A stretch of DNA of 64,000 nucleotides from Amblyomma americanum (GCF_052857255.1 NC_135505.1:42743520-42807519), one strand, 5' to 3'. Positions 22,630-34,198 are shown, counted from the stretch's first letter. Translations and numbers: made by a program. The notes: generated by a model not told the origin, from the letters alone.

Positions 22630-23561
22630 GTCTCGGTATCTGGAGCCCCGCTGTAGGCTTGCTTAGGGCGTGTCTCGCCTGCTTCTCTTTGTGGCTCCCC
22701 ACGGCGCACGTTTTGGCAGAACCTGGCGATGTGTCCGCGACCCTGGCAAGCGAAGCATACGATTTCTTCAAAATCTCGCATACCGCGCCTGTAGCTTTGT
22801 GGCGGTCTCCGGTTTCCAGCGAATGGGCGCTGTTGAGCGCGCGCTTCAACCTGGCGTTCTACCTGCTGAGATAGCAGCTGTTCCAAGCGACCTAACCGCT
22901 CTGTCAAGAGAGCAACCTCAGGGTTGAGCACCGCTCTCTCTATGACGCGTACTCTCGCTGCGGCTGTCGTTAACGCCTCATTTCGTTCCTCATCCAATGC
23001 GGCGTCCACGGCTTGGTCGAAATTGCTCGGCTTGCGCGAGAGCACGAACCGGCGCACGGGGTCTTGCAGACCAGCCACAAACAAAGCGGTCATTTCCTCT
23101 TTAAGTAGATCCTCCGCGTATTTCTTCCTTAGCTGGTCTCTTTCCTCCTCCCTGCTTAACGTATCGCGTGCTAGGCGCTGAAGCCGCGACGCAAATGTTC
23201 GCACGTCCTCCCCTACCATCTGTCCGGCGTCACGGAACCTCTGTACCCGCACGTGACGTGGTTCCGTGTCGAAATGCTCAAACGCGAGCTTCTTAAATTC
23301 CGCAAATGATTTTGTGGATTTTACTTTTTCGTCTCGCCATGCAAAATCATGAGCAGCTCCTGCCATCTTACACCTCGCCATTCCCAGCATTTGAGCATCG
23401 GACCATCCCCCCATTTTCCCAATCTCTTCTAGCATGTAAAAGAAATCGCAGATTGGAACCCCTGTCTTATCTCCCGTAAACGTCGGAATGACGCTTCCTA
23501 ATGCCAGCATGCTTGCTCCGAGCGACGGCTGTGGAGTGGGAGCTCCCTCAGATAAAGACAT
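22620..23561 (-). CDS. Gypsy B Gag
   Basis: Open frame of 313 residues from ATG at 23561 (an upstream alternative start at 23618 follows the leader). Helical capsid-like region, then a zinc knuckle CFACQGRGHIARFC near the C-terminus and a basic tail ending TETKN. Stops with TAG at 22620-22622 directly after the frameshift heptamer. Confidence 0.9.
   Translation of the reverse strand: MSLSEGAPTPQPSLGASMLALGSVIPTFTGDKTGVPICDFFYMLEEIGKMGGWSDAQMLGMARCKMAGAAHDFAWRDEKVKSTKSFAEFKKLAFEHFDTEPRHVRVQRFRDAGQMVGEDVRTFASRLQRLARDTLSREEERDQLRKKYAEDLLKEEMTALFVAGLQDPVRRFVLSRKPSNFDQAVDAALDEERNEALTTAAARVRVIERAVLNPEVALLTERLGRLEQLLSQQVERQVEARAQQRPFAGNRRPPQSYRRGMRDFEEIVCFACQGRGHIARFCQNVRRGEPQREAGETRPKQAYSGAPDTETKN
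22623..22629 (-). promoter_or_regulatory. -1 ribosomal frameshift heptamer A AAA AAC
   Basis: In gag phase the end reads ACA AAA AAC TAG. Slipping back one base gives AAA AAA CTA GTT and an open path without stops into protease. A AAA AAC is a classic slippery heptamer. Pol has no suitably placed ATG of its own. No downstream pseudoknot was modelled. Confidence 0.75.
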
Positions 23562-23696
23562 TTTTTTTTTCAAGCCCTCCGGTGCCTCAAGCCTCTCAAA
23601 TGGGGGTAAAAGTCCCACAATCAGTCCCGTGATTCCCTTTTGATTACAATTTTGAAGTCATGAATGTCACAGCATTCAGAGGACATTTGCTTTTGA

Positions 23697-23715
23697 GACC
23701 CCACTTCTGACACCA
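23697..23715 (-). promoter_or_regulatory. Primer binding site of gypsy B
   Basis: Just inside the upstream LTR the minus strand reads TGGTGTCAGAAGTGGGGTC, starting with TGG one base from the LTR. Primer tRNA not assigned. Confidence 0.65.
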
Positions 23716-23716
23716 G

Positions 23717-24627
23717 TGTGATGACCCCCATAATGCGCAGGTCCACACGGGACGGAGAGGCAAAGAGACACCGTATGGCTCAGTTTAAACAAACAGGTAT
23801 ATTCAATAATTACACATGATTAAGATTATACATCAGAGGCTGGGGCGTCCGAGCTTACGTGCCGACGACTTCATGGGGGCGATGGAGTGGCTCCGGAGTT
23901 GGGCTCGAGCGGTTGCTGGCAGAAGCTGCACGCCGTCGGGTTTCGGCGCTGAAGGCCCTCTTGGCGAACGATGTCGTCCTGAGCGTCCTTCTTCCGTACT
24001 GCTTCTCGATTTTTATATCCTCTTCTCCACACCCCCTAGGGTGAGGACGCCCACTCCGGAGGGGAAGGAGGGGGGGGCTAGGGCTTTCACTTGGGCGCAC
24101 AAACATACCACCGCACTTATTGTCTCGCCCCCCTCACGTGTTGAGTCAGAGGGAAAGAATGTTGTCTTCGAGGTAGCGCATAGCGTCGGCTGTGGTACGG
24201 CGCGCTCTGGCCCGCTGACAGTTCCCGCGGGTCACCGGCCTCCATTCTTCATCCATCAACTGACACTCGCTCCTCAAGGTAAGGCGCGCTCTGGATCGCT
24301 GACAGTTCCCTTGTCCTGGAATGTGCTCGGGAGGGCCGACCCTGGAACGGCCACGCAAATTGGGGAGGATAAAGCCTGTTTCCCCGCGGCGGCGGCGGCG
24401 GGTCCGGTTGGGTCCGGTTGGGCTTAAACCCTTTCGTTCTGGTTGTCACTCTCAACGAGCATGGCTGGGTAATTGATGATGCCTGTCATCTGGGTCTCCG
24501 TCTACGCCGCGCCGTCGAACGTGGAACCTCGTAGCACCCACAAGGAATGTACCTCGTAGCACACACAAGGAATGTACCTCGTAGCACACACAAGGAATGT
24601 ACCTCGTAGCACACAAGGAATGTCACA
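23717..24627 (-). repeat. Upstream (5') LTR of gypsy B
   Basis: 911 bp, partner of 17336-18239; its tandem 25-bp array is at 24526-24623. Confidence 0.95.
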
Positions 24628-24631
24628 CTAT
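24628..24631. repeat. Right target duplication (CTAT) of gypsy B
   Basis: CTAT follows GTCACA; same as 17332-17335. Confidence 0.88.
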
Positions 24632-25978
24632 ATATGCAATGCCTTGTGACCTCGAGAGTACCAGGAGCTTGGAAGAATGCTAACATTATCTTTATAAAGG
24701 AGACGTCAAGGACTCGAAGAATTACAGACCAATCAGCTTACTGTTCATTGCCTACTAAGTATTTGCTAAGGTAATCGCTAATAGTAAGGACAACCTTAGG
24801 CTTTAATCAACCACATAATTAGGCAGGCTTTCGTAAAAGATACTCAACAATAGATCATGTTCACGCTATCAGTGAGTGATAGAGAAATGCACAGATTATA
24901 ACCGACCCCTATATATGGCCTTCATTGATTACGAGAAAGCATTTAACTCAGTGGAAACCTCAACTGTCATGCAGGCACTGCAGAATCAGCGTGTGGAAGA
25001 GGGTTATGTGAAAATATTGGAAGATATTTATAACGATTTCACGCCTACCATAGTCCTCCATATAGTCAGCAATAAACTTCCAATAAGGAAGGGTGTCAGG
25101 CAGGGAGACACGATCTCGCCAATGCTATTCACTGCCTGTTTACAGGAGGTATTCCGCGGCCTGAAATGGGAACATTTGGGGATAAGAGTTAATGGAGAAT
25201 ACCTGAGTAATTTGCGATTCGCTGATGACATTGCCTTGCTAAGCCACTCAGGACAAGAACTGCAAAGCATGATCAATGATTTAGACAGACAGAGCAGAAT
25301 GGTGGGGCTAAAAAATAATATGCAGAAAACCAAAGTAGAAACAGCAGTTCGCAATTGATAGCGAGGTGCTGGAAGTAGTAAGAGAATATGCCTACTTAGG
25401 GCAGGTAGTGACCGCTAATACAGATCATGAAAGAGAAATAACTAGAAGAATAAGAATGGGTAGAGCGCATATGGCAGGTTCTCCCAGATCATGAATGGCA
25501 GTTTACCATTATCCCTCAAGAGAAAAGTCTACGACAGCTGTATCTTACCGGTACTCATCTATGGGGCAGAAATGTGGAGGCTAATAAAGAGGGTTCAGCT
25601 TAAGTTAAGGACAACACAGGGAGCTATGGATAGGAAAATGACAGGTGTAACGTTAAGAAACCAGAAGTAGGCAGAGTGGATGAGGGAACAAACGTGGGTT
25701 AATGACATCCTAGTTGAAATCAAGAGGAAGAAGTGGGCTTGGGCAGGGCACGTAATGTAAAGGTAAGATAACCGCTGGTCCTTAAGAGTAACAGAGTGGA
25801 TTCCAAGAGAAGGCAAGCGTAGCAGGGGGCGGCAGGAAGTTAGGTGGGCGGGTGAGATTAAGGAGTTGGGGGGAATGCGGTGGCCGCAGCTGGCAAAGGA
25901 CAGGGTTAATTGGAGACATGGGAGAGGCCTTCACCCTTCAGTGGGCGTAGTCAGGTTGATGATGACGATGATGACATT
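24632..25978 (+). pseudogene. RTE-type LINE, RT and 3' end
   Basis: Continues the LINE split by gypsy B. The main frame at 24876-25358 shows RT motifs AFIDYEKAFNSV, KGVRQGDTISPMLF and NLRFADDIALLS (catalytic ADD). Downstream to 25866 only fragments remain (stops, frameshifts). It ends GATGATGACGATGATGACAT, the short-tandem tail typical of RTE LINEs. Confidence 0.88.
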
Positions 25979-26002
25979 CCTCCAGAATAAATTTTTTTAC
26001 AG

Positions 26003-26056
26003 GCACCTATGGATGTCGCTGAAAGCCAGGAGACTGTGGCAGGCCCATCACAACAG
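26003..26056 (+). CDS. Small exon, tandem unit 2 (P-like gene)
   Basis: TTACAG acceptor, 54 bp in phase 0 coding APMDVAESQETVAGPSQQ, donor GTATTT. Nearly the same peptide is coded by the next unit 357 bp further on. Function unknown; it lies between the THAP finger and the catalytic exon, where P-type proteins have linker and leucine-zipper regions. Confidence 0.65.
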
Positions 26057-26359
26057 GTATTTTACAATATGCCATTTTGTGACTGCATCAATTCGAAGAA
26101 CAACAGTGTCTGCGTTTATGTCGCAGCACGAGCGACCAAAAACAGATTTCTGTAACAGAATGCATCCTGGCACTGGCTCAGAGGAAGTTTTCTCTGAATC
26201 GCCTCAACACATTAGTCATTTTTTATAATCCTTTTGACAGAACAGAAAACACAGCCTAGCAGTGTGATGCTTTTCTATTTTTCAGTAGTTGCTTAGAACT
26301 GAATACATCTTATGCTTTGGTAAAAGCATATTTCTCAAGAATAAAATTTTTTTTCACAG

Positions 26360-26413
26360 GCACCTATGGATGTCACTGAAAACCAGGAAACTTTACCAGG
26401 CCCATCACAACAG
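26360..26413 (+). CDS. Small exon, tandem unit 3 (P-like gene)
   Basis: CACAG acceptor, 54 bp, APMDVTENQETLPGPSQQ, donor GTATGT. 14 of 18 residues equal unit 2, and the flanking intron aligns too, so the whole exon plus intron was duplicated. Confidence 0.65.
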
Positions 26414-26715
26414 GTATGTTACGATATACCATTTTGTGACAGCAACTGCTAGAAGATTGACAGTGTCTGAGTTTATCTCGCAGCACGAGTCACGAAACGG
26501 GTAAATTTTTATGTAAAAGAAAGCTTCCTGGCGCAGGCTCAGAGGAAGTTTTTACCAAGCCACCTCAGCACACCAGTCATATCTTTATTCCTTCAGACAT
26601 AACTCAAAACGGTCTAGTAGTGTGATGCTTCTCCACTTTTCACTAGGTGCTTAAAACTGAACGCTTGTTATGTCTCGGTACACACACATTTCTCCTGAAC
26701 AAAATTTTTTTACAG

Positions 26716-26784
26716 GCATCTATGGATGTGGCCACAATGCTGGACATTCAGCCAGGGCCATGTCAAGCCTTTCAACTTACACCA
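26716..26784 (+). CDS. Small exon, tandem unit 4 (P-like gene)
   Basis: TTACAG acceptor, 69 bp, begins ASMDVATMLDIQPGPCQ and ends QLTP before donor GTAAGT. More diverged, phase 0. Confidence 0.6.
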
Positions 26785-27773
26785 GTAAGTTTCATATTGA
26801 CCTGTGTGGTTTCCATCCAGGTTTATTCACTGCATGAGGTAGGATGTCGTTGCAATTCTGCAATGTAAAGTGCAGTAGAACCTGCAGTTGTTTGTCAGGC
26901 CCCGTGCTTACCGGAGACAGTAGCAGAGTGCAGTAGGTTCTGCAAAGATCCTTCATATAGGATGGTACCTTTTTGTGGAGCCACATAAGCACATTAGTAA
27001 CTGCCACAATATTCTTTCATGTGCCTTCATTGCTTATGTTCGTTACACAAATGAATATCGTCATCTCGTCAGAGTTCCACCACAAATAATCTGTCAGTAT
27101 CAAGAAAAATTTGGCTATGCAAGACATACTCCACTAGGTCAGTGATATCTTTTCTACAAAATTTTCTCACGTTATTCCAAACTGGTTTTACTGATTTTGG
27201 ACAAGGTCATTGACAGCTATGTAGAAAGTATTCGGTGCAAACTGGCATGCGTGCTACATGAAAAATTTGTACTGTCATGTTTTCTTCTTTTTCAGTTGTT
27301 CCTTGTATAAGTTTTCATGAAATACTTCTTATATGGGTACATGCCAACCTCTTTACCGTCAGTGCCAGTGGGCATTCAGAAAAAAAGATTGCACGACACA
27401 AAATTTAATGCAATAATTTTTAAAGCTGTATGTATTCACGCTTCTACACAGTTGTGCTATTAACCCTGCTTTATTTCTGCAACACTTTGAGTGTATAATA
27501 AAAATAAAATGTGTAGACATATAACATTACCTTAGCATGCTAGGTGATATGAGTATAACAATGTGCGAGCGTTTTTCTTTTGCACTGACATCGAAAGGCA
27601 TTGAGTACATATGAACTGAAGCTGTTGCGTGGCCCAGTAGTGGGCATGCCGAGTAATTTTGTGATTAGCCTCATGTCCTGCTTTCCTTCTTATGCCTTGA
27701 TGCATGGCGGAGGAGGACAGGGCAACAGGCATTCTAAGGTGAGCTGCATTACTAAACAGTTTATCTTATGCAG
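26785..27773 (+). other. Intron of the P-like gene
   Basis: AT-rich without recognised repeat. A possible 18-bp exon before the donor at 27738-27743 (AAG/GTGAGC) is too short to support. Confidence 0.4.
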
Positions 27774-27839
27774 GAACTTCCGACTTTGCCAACCGCCCCA
27801 GCCTCTGTCGGGACGCCACGAAGAAGGAGGCCAGCAATG
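27774..27839 (+). CDS. Basic linker exon of P-like gene
   Basis: TATGCAG acceptor, 66 bp in phase 0 coding ELPTLPTAPASVGTPRRRRP then AM, donor GTAAAT. The RRRR run would suit a nuclear-localisation signal or DNA contact. Supported only by splice sites, open phase and position. Confidence 0.5.
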
Positions 27840-28130
27840 GTAAATGGACCTGTCAAATGTGCCTATTTCTGAAGCAGAATTCAACACCATGAATGTCAAA
27901 TGCTTGTGCATACGCCAAGAGCGTATTTGATAGCGTGAGTGGCCCATCCACAGCATGCATTGTTAGCATAATCTTTAACAAAGCATGTGCAGGCACCCAG
28001 ACTGTGTGAATGGACTTAGCTTGATTTCGCCGTGGCAATTTTTACTAATATCTACTAACTGATCTGCATGGTATATTGTATGCAATGATGAATCAATAAA
28101 CCAATGAATTTTTAAGTGTTTGAGTGGCCT

Positions 28131-28199
28131 GCATATCAAGCTGAGGAGCACATTATGGCATCTTCTTCTTGGACACCTCTCCATCTACCAGAGGAGAAT
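28131..28199 (+). CDS. Possible linker exon of P-like gene
   Basis: Ends at a GTGAGT donor with one spare base (phase 1), matching the phase-1 start of the catalytic exon at 28943. The acceptor is uncertain (CAAG or TAAG) and the peptide has no recognisable motif. Confidence 0.3.
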
Positions 28200-28209
28200 C
28201 GGTGAGTCA

Positions 28210-28690
28210 CAGCTTCATTTATTGATCTATTCAAGTACCCTAAGGGTCCACTAGGGGCATTACATAGGGGGAGATGGGGGGGACTCAAAGCGGAACAAAA
28301 TTGTTTCAAAAACAAAAAAAGCAGCGTAGGTACGGCACTCAGGTGCAAGTCGAGAAACATCATTGCCAAGTAAATATTCTTACGAAAATTCACAAAGAAA
28401 AAATAAACAGCAGGTGCGAATTAGTCATCTGAGAAATCAAATTTTGTTACTGAAAGTGTGAGGAATCCATATAAGAAAGTGATCCTGACTGAAATAACAA
28501 AGACTGTTATCATGGCAATCCTGGAAGGTAAATCATTGCATTCTTTGATCATTAAGGTTACAGGTGAATTTTTGTACTTTTCCATCTGGACAAAAACAGG
28601 GTTACCCTTGTAGGCATTAACGGCTTGATGCGAGGTGAGGTGCTGGTAAAATATGTGACAGGGCAAATGATCTGTTGCTAGGGTACAATG
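28210..28690 (-). repeat. Probable LINE 3' fragment in intron
   Basis: On plus, TTTATTGATC...CCACTAGGGGCATTACATAG is the look of a reversed CR1/L2-like 3' end seen often in ticks; a related TTTATTACCATAAAAGCTGC segment is at 48264-48715. No coding left. Confidence 0.4.
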
Positions 28691-28942
28691 TGCCAGAAAA
28701 AGATGATAAAGTGAATTTTCTGTGCGTTGTGAGTGATGGCATGCTGAGCATTTCCATCAGAGGTGAAACACTTTGATATTAAAGTAGGACGAGAAGATTA
28801 ACTGAGCTCCTTCATTCTTTTTTTTAATGGAACATTCAGAGTGCTTTGTGTTTTATATGTGCCCACTGTTGTAACTGTGGTATGCAAGGCTTGGGTGTGC
28901 ATTGTTCTAATGATGCATTGCATTTTCTATCTCTCTTCATAG

Positions 28943-31207
28943 GAGGACACACCCGAAAAAGCTTACTTGAGAGCAAGGGCTGCATGGTTTTCTGCAATGC
29001 ATGCTCACTCAAGAAAAAGCATAAAAAGGCTGCAGCAGAGAAGGCGGAGACTGCAAAAGAAAAAAATGCGGAACTAAAATCTGTTCTGTCAGCTTTAACT
29101 ACGGAGAATATCCTCCTGACTGAGCAAGTGTCTGTTTTAGATGGCCTGGGTAAAGTAAATAAGCACCTACTTGAAAGACAAGTCGGAAAGCATGGTGGAA
29201 TTGGCACTCCAAAGCAGTACTTCCCTGAACTGAGAAATTTTGCCTTAACTTTAAATTTCTATTCCCCACGAGCCTATCAGTATGTCAGAAAAGTTTTTGA
29301 CACGTGACTCCCACATCCCAGAACTCTGCGAAAATGGTATGAGACTGTTGATGGCCAGGCAGGACTTTCAACAGAAGCTTTCAATGCACTAGAAATGAAG
29401 TCTGCTGAAACAGCAAGCAAGGGGCACCGAACAGTTTGCAGCCTCATGGTTGATGAAATGGCTATTCGGCAAAACATCCAGTGGAACAAACGCAACTTTG
29501 AAGGGTTTGTTGACTTTGGCAGTGGCATTCACAGCGACTCTTTGCCTCAAGCAAAGGCTGCATTCTTTATAATGGCTGTGGCTATTAATGGGCGATGGAA
29601 GTTGCCCCTTGGGTACTTCCTAGTTGATGGCCTAATTGGAACACAGAGGACTAACCTTGTCACCCAGTGCCTTCATAAGGCACATGATGCTGGAGCTATG
29701 GTTGCTTCACTCACTTGTGACGGGGCGCCCGCAAATCTGGCTATGTTGCAAGAGCTTGGGTGTGATTTCCAACATGTGGGAGACCTATAAACAACCTTTC
29801 GACACCCAGCTACCCAGGAACCAGTGGCAGCTTTTTTGGATCCCTGCCATATGCTAAAACCTGTGAGGAATGCACTGGCACACAAGAGGTACTTTATTGA
29901 CCACCGAGGAAGGACAGTGTCATGGGAGCATATTGAGCGACTGCATACTGTGCAGCAGAAAGAAGGCCTACATTTGGCTAACAAGTGGCGCAGAGCTCAT
30001 ATTGAGTGGCAGCGGCAGCCCATGAAAGTTAGACTTGCTGCCCAAGTAATGAGCACTTCTGTTGCGACAGCACTAGCCGAGTGCAGGGAACTTGACCTGG
30101 AAGGTTTTTCTGGCACACAGGCAACAGAGAATTTTTTGTTGAAAATTAATGAGACATTTGATGCCCTAAACTCTAGAAGCCCATATCAGAAAGGTTGGAA
30201 GAAACCTATAAATGAAAAGAACATTGAAGCTTTCGAAGGCATGTTCAAAACCACAACCCATTACCTCTATTCCTTGAAGGAGTCTGCAAATGGAAGACGA
30301 ATGATTGAAACAAACCAAAAGACAGGTTTCTTAGGTTTCATCATCTGCATGCAAAGCCTGATTAGTCTTTTTCATTTTCTTGTCACTGAAAAACGAGTGC
30401 TAAAGTACATTCCGGCCCACAAAATTTGCCAGGACCATTTGGAACTGTTTTTTGGCCTGATTCGAGCACATGGCGGGCATAATGACAACCCTACTACACA
30501 GCAGTTTCGTGCTGCCTTCACAAAAGTGATTGTTCAAAGTGAACTGGCTGATGTATCAACAGGCAAATGTCTGAGCCTGGACAGCATCTCCATATTGTCA
30601 TGCAGCAGTGCAACAGTTATTTCTTCTCAGGTCTTGAATATATCTGCACCAAGGAGGCAACTTATAGACAGTAATGCTGTTCAGCAGTCTCAGGTAACAG
30701 CTGCAGACCATGACTACATCATAGCTCCAGGCTACATCAGTGAATGTGGAGGCCGAATTGTGGCTTACATGGCAGGTTATGTAGCTCATAAAATTGGCTG
30801 CAAAACTGACTTGTGAGCACTGCACAAGTGCACTACTCACAACAGAACGAGGAAACATTTACTCACTAAATAAGAGGAAAAGCAGAGGAGGGCTGAAATA
30901 CCCATCAGAAAGTGTACTGAAGATCTGTCAAAAATCGGAGGCGGTGATCAGGACGGCAGTGCGCCTGAACAAATTGGCATCAAGAACACTACTCACTGAT
31001 CTTATCCACGAGGTTCTTTACGCATTCCACGGTAGAGAGCTCTTCAATGAACTTCATGAGCACATGTTCGACAACTCTCCACTCGACAATCATTACATAC
31101 ACCTTGTCAGAAGTGTTGCAGAAAATTACATCAACATGCGCTTGTTTCATGCTGGCAAGCAGGCAACCGAGAGCCTGCACACTGCTCAGGTCCGGCAGAT
31201 GTTTTAA
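28943..31207 (+). pseudogene. P-element/THAP9-like transposase, catalytic exon
   Basis: About 750 codons after acceptor TTCATAG. A basic coiled-coil region (KKKHKKAAAEKAETAKEKN, then TENILLTEQVSVLDGL) is followed by LPHPRTLRKWYE and the P-type RNase H core: Asp 29452 (MVDEMAIRQ), Asp 29719 (TCDGAPANL) and Glu 30442 (CQDHLELFFGLIR), with DPCHMLKPVRNALAH and GGHNDNPTTQQF, and a C-terminal GYVAHKI plus CEHC segment. Lesions: TGA 29305-29307, TAA 29788-29790, and an extra A in an A-run near 30793 that shifts the frame into the last 137 codons. The family (Drosophila P, vertebrate THAP9) has one such catalytic exon. Confidence 0.93.
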
Positions 31208-34062
31208 AAAATAACTCAATTCAAGGGGCAGTGACTGATGCGACAGTGAGAATTCAAAAATCAGACTTGGTTTTCGTCAGCACATGTCTTAATTTACCGT
31301 AGAGTATGAATGCAACCGGCCCATAGGGGTCCCATGCTTCATGTTGACACTGCAGCTTGCTGCCGCAATATGAGCTGAATAAGAATCTTACATGTAACCG
31401 ACTTTCATGTCTGACTTTGTCAGAATAAACTTCTGTTCAAACTGCTGCTCACAGTTTAGAGTACATTACAACCTGTCATACTGAGTATTGAAAAGAATAG
31501 CTTTTTAATGTGAATGCGTCATGTACACCACCGACTTAGGCTCATGCTTGATGGCAGTCACTGTCAGTTTTTTCAGGAGTAATCAGGGTTTTGATTTAGC
31601 TTGATTGCTACTGAATCAACCAGAAATTACCTGCTTCCTAAAATCAGATTTTCGTCTTTTGTGGTAAATGAACAATACGCACATTAAAAAAGAAGTCAGT
31701 TAAGTAAAATCAGTACATGCCCAGAGCGCAAAAGCTAGTTCTTGTTCATGAATCAATATGCTGTAGATTCACAGATGGACATGTACTATTGGTCACCGAT
31801 GTTCAAGAATAGGGGCTGCAGTTAGCAGTCTCCCAGAGCTTTCTTTACAGCGTGCCTGCACTACTGTCCTTTAGGGTACAGGGTGACTGAAGTATCTCGT
31901 ATTTTGTAAAAAAATATGGAGTGCATGTTTTTCATACTATAGAAGCCAGAATAATCAAGAGAGTAATTAGTGTTCCATGCTTACAATTTTAGTTCTAGAT
32001 ATTCAACACAACTGAAGGTGATTTTGGCCTTTCAAAGTAATAGTGTCAAAGGGGGTGATCATCCCACTGCACGCAGCAGCAGAGTAAGCACTAGCATATA
32101 AGTTTTGCAACAAATTCATGTTCTTAAATGATGAAAAAACTTTTCCACATGCACTTGGTACATTCATGCATACAGAGGACAAATTTATCATTCTACCAGC
32201 CGCAATTGTACATTATCTTAACATTCTTTAGCTGTCATCATGCCTTAGTTGTGCACAGCTCAAATGCCCGACTTATGTGCAGACTATGTTGGTTGGCTCG
32301 TGGTTTTGACAAATATAAAACAGCATGTGCACACAAGTACCACATAGTACACAACAAACAGAACAGAAAATTGGACAGAAAACTATGCTATTTCTATACT
32401 GTTTCAGGCTAGGCAGATAAGAGCCAAATACAACAATGCAACAATAGAAACAGTGTCAGCATTGTGCTCTCTTTCTTTACATATATTACAGAAAGGAATA
32501 CATGAAGCAAAAGGGAGGAAAATGATTCACTTTTTCCACTAGCTGCGACAACTGTTACCAATTTTTCAAGTCACTTCCATGCAGTGCTCCACTTACTTTG
32601 CATTTGCATCGCTTAAATTTTATCAACTTTGTGATGCAGAAACAACTACCGAGAAATGAAAGCTTTCACACAATTTGGCAAGATTGGTCCACAAATATTT
32701 TTCTGTCTCAAAGCCCCCATTTACTGCCTTCCTATATATGTTTTACTCTCTCTGTTCGAATGGTTCATGGTTGCAAAGTGATCTAATTGAGTTGTGCATT
32801 TCTTCTTCTGGTCTTTTTTGTTGAATCCTTTTTATGTGTGTTCTCCTTCCATGTGTTATCACTTTTGTTAAAAGATTTTGATTGCTTCAGGTAGCAAGCG
32901 TTATGCTGTATCAAACCTTTTTAAAGCTCATATTTTGATTGTCCAATAAAATACAAATTTTGGTCTTCATTAATCCGTTTATTCAGCTGAATGCAAGAAA
33001 GTGCAACTCGGCAAGGTGGTCGCGAGGGTCGACTCGGCATCTCGGTAAACGGTAAGTTGCGAGGTACACTCAATCTTACAGAGGCATGGCCTTACACTTC
33101 ACCACCTTTAAGCGCAAATGTTTTAAACCTAACACTGCGCCTCCTAAACCCGGCTATGTGTCCTTACGCTCGCACAACAGCACTCGATCGAGACAGCAGC
33201 GCGGGTCGGTCGATCCACTGGGCCCATATCGGAGAAAACTTGCACGCAGTTGACATATCGCTCGCACAGCGTACCGTAAACATATGGTACGCTTCAGACT
33301 GCTTCGCGTATCGCTTCGCTGACGGATACCATCGCATGCGGCGCGGCTTCCTTGGCACTGCACGCTTCGGTGAGCACACCTCGGCCCACGCATATCGGTC
33401 GCCACCAGTTGTGACCGTCATGCATAGGGGAATGTAGACGCAACGGGTATGCTTACAAGGACACGGTCTGGACGAGTTTGTATTTATTCGTGTTAAAACA
33501 GCGCGGGAAAAATACACAAAAATGAAGGAACACGCAGAACAAGTATTCACACACAAAACAATTAAGCGCCGACTCGCACTTTTTCTTCCCGCGCTGCTGT
33601 AACCATAAACCAGCGTGTCACCGTCGTCTATCGCTTTATGAGCCGTCGGCACTGTCAATTTCTCCTTGGAACAAGGCTAGCAGCGTTGAGGGATGCAACC
33701 GCACAAAGCCGAAAGAGAATAGCGCCAAGCCAAGCCTTTTCAGAGAAAGCTGTCGCGGGCTTCCAAAACAACCGCTTTCGTCAAGACGGCATCCTGAATG
33801 AACTAAGCGCACAGCAATGAAGACCAGCACCGACTACAGGCCTCTGGAACTTTGTGCCTCCCGCGGACCACAACGATTGAATAAAAATGCGAATTTCCAA
33901 CTCTACTCGACCGGTCTGCCGACATGGGTGATGCGTGAAGCAGACGACGCCGCTGCGCCCAACGCTGCTATTGGCTGCGCCATCGGCCAACAAATCCCAG
34001 TACGCCTTGCAAAACCACGTGACTTCCTGCACGTTTTTTGTCATGCGGCTTGGATAGCGAGG
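31208..34062 (+). other. 3' untranslated and right subterminal part of P-like element
   Basis: No coding support. AATAAA at 31424-31429 is the first good poly(A) signal after the stop, with another at 32945-32950. From about 33000 base composition turns GC-richer toward the right end; open frames there lack domains. Confidence 0.5.
31424..31429 (+). terminator. Poly(A) signal candidate of P-like gene
   Basis: AATAAA 217 bp after the stop codon, followed by GT/CT-rich sequence. Confidence 0.45.
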
Positions 34063-34090
34063 GCCTCTCCTATGGTTTCCTTCCTCCGTG
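34063..34090 (-). repeat. Right terminal inverted repeat of P-like element
   Basis: Read on minus from 34090: CACGGAGGAAGGAAACC, then ATAGGAGAGGC. Pairs with 14401-14430. Confidence 0.8.
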
Positions 34091-34198
34091 CGGGGCCCCA
34101 TCACGCCGTCGCGAGGCGAGGCGGTAGCCACCAACGGCGGCCTAACTCCCGCTCCTCTCACCAGGGGCGCTACGGTTAGAGTGACGTCACCCCAGCTG

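Larger units (their letters stand above)
17336..24627 (-). mobile_element. Ty3/gypsy LTR retrotransposon B (nearly intact)
   Basis: 7,292 bp with about 0.9-kb LTRs (17336-18239 and 23717-24627), TG...CA ends, CTAT target duplications, and gag-pol on minus. The LTRs differ at only roughly a dozen positions plus length changes in G and CGG runs, so it is far younger than gypsy A or C. The only coding lesion seen is a TAG in pol. It is the innermost insertion of the nest. Confidence 0.96.
14401..34090 (+). mobile_element. P-element/THAP9-type DNA transposon with nested insertions
   Basis: Bounded by 8-bp duplications and by imperfect inverted ends of about 30 bp. On plus it carries a split THAP domain (14632-15042), four small tandem exons (16679-26784), a further exon at 27774 and a large P/THAP9 catalytic exon (28943-31207). 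An RTE LINE (17064-25978) and gypsy B (17336-24627) were added inside one intron; without them the element would be about 10.8 kb. Coding exons contain stops, a frameshift and a lost zinc ligand, so this copy cannot make a complete transposase. Confidence 0.88.

Noticed and set aside
33164..33658. 164-codon minus frame near the right end of the P-like element
   Set aside because: No motif, no splice or start support, and antisense to the element.
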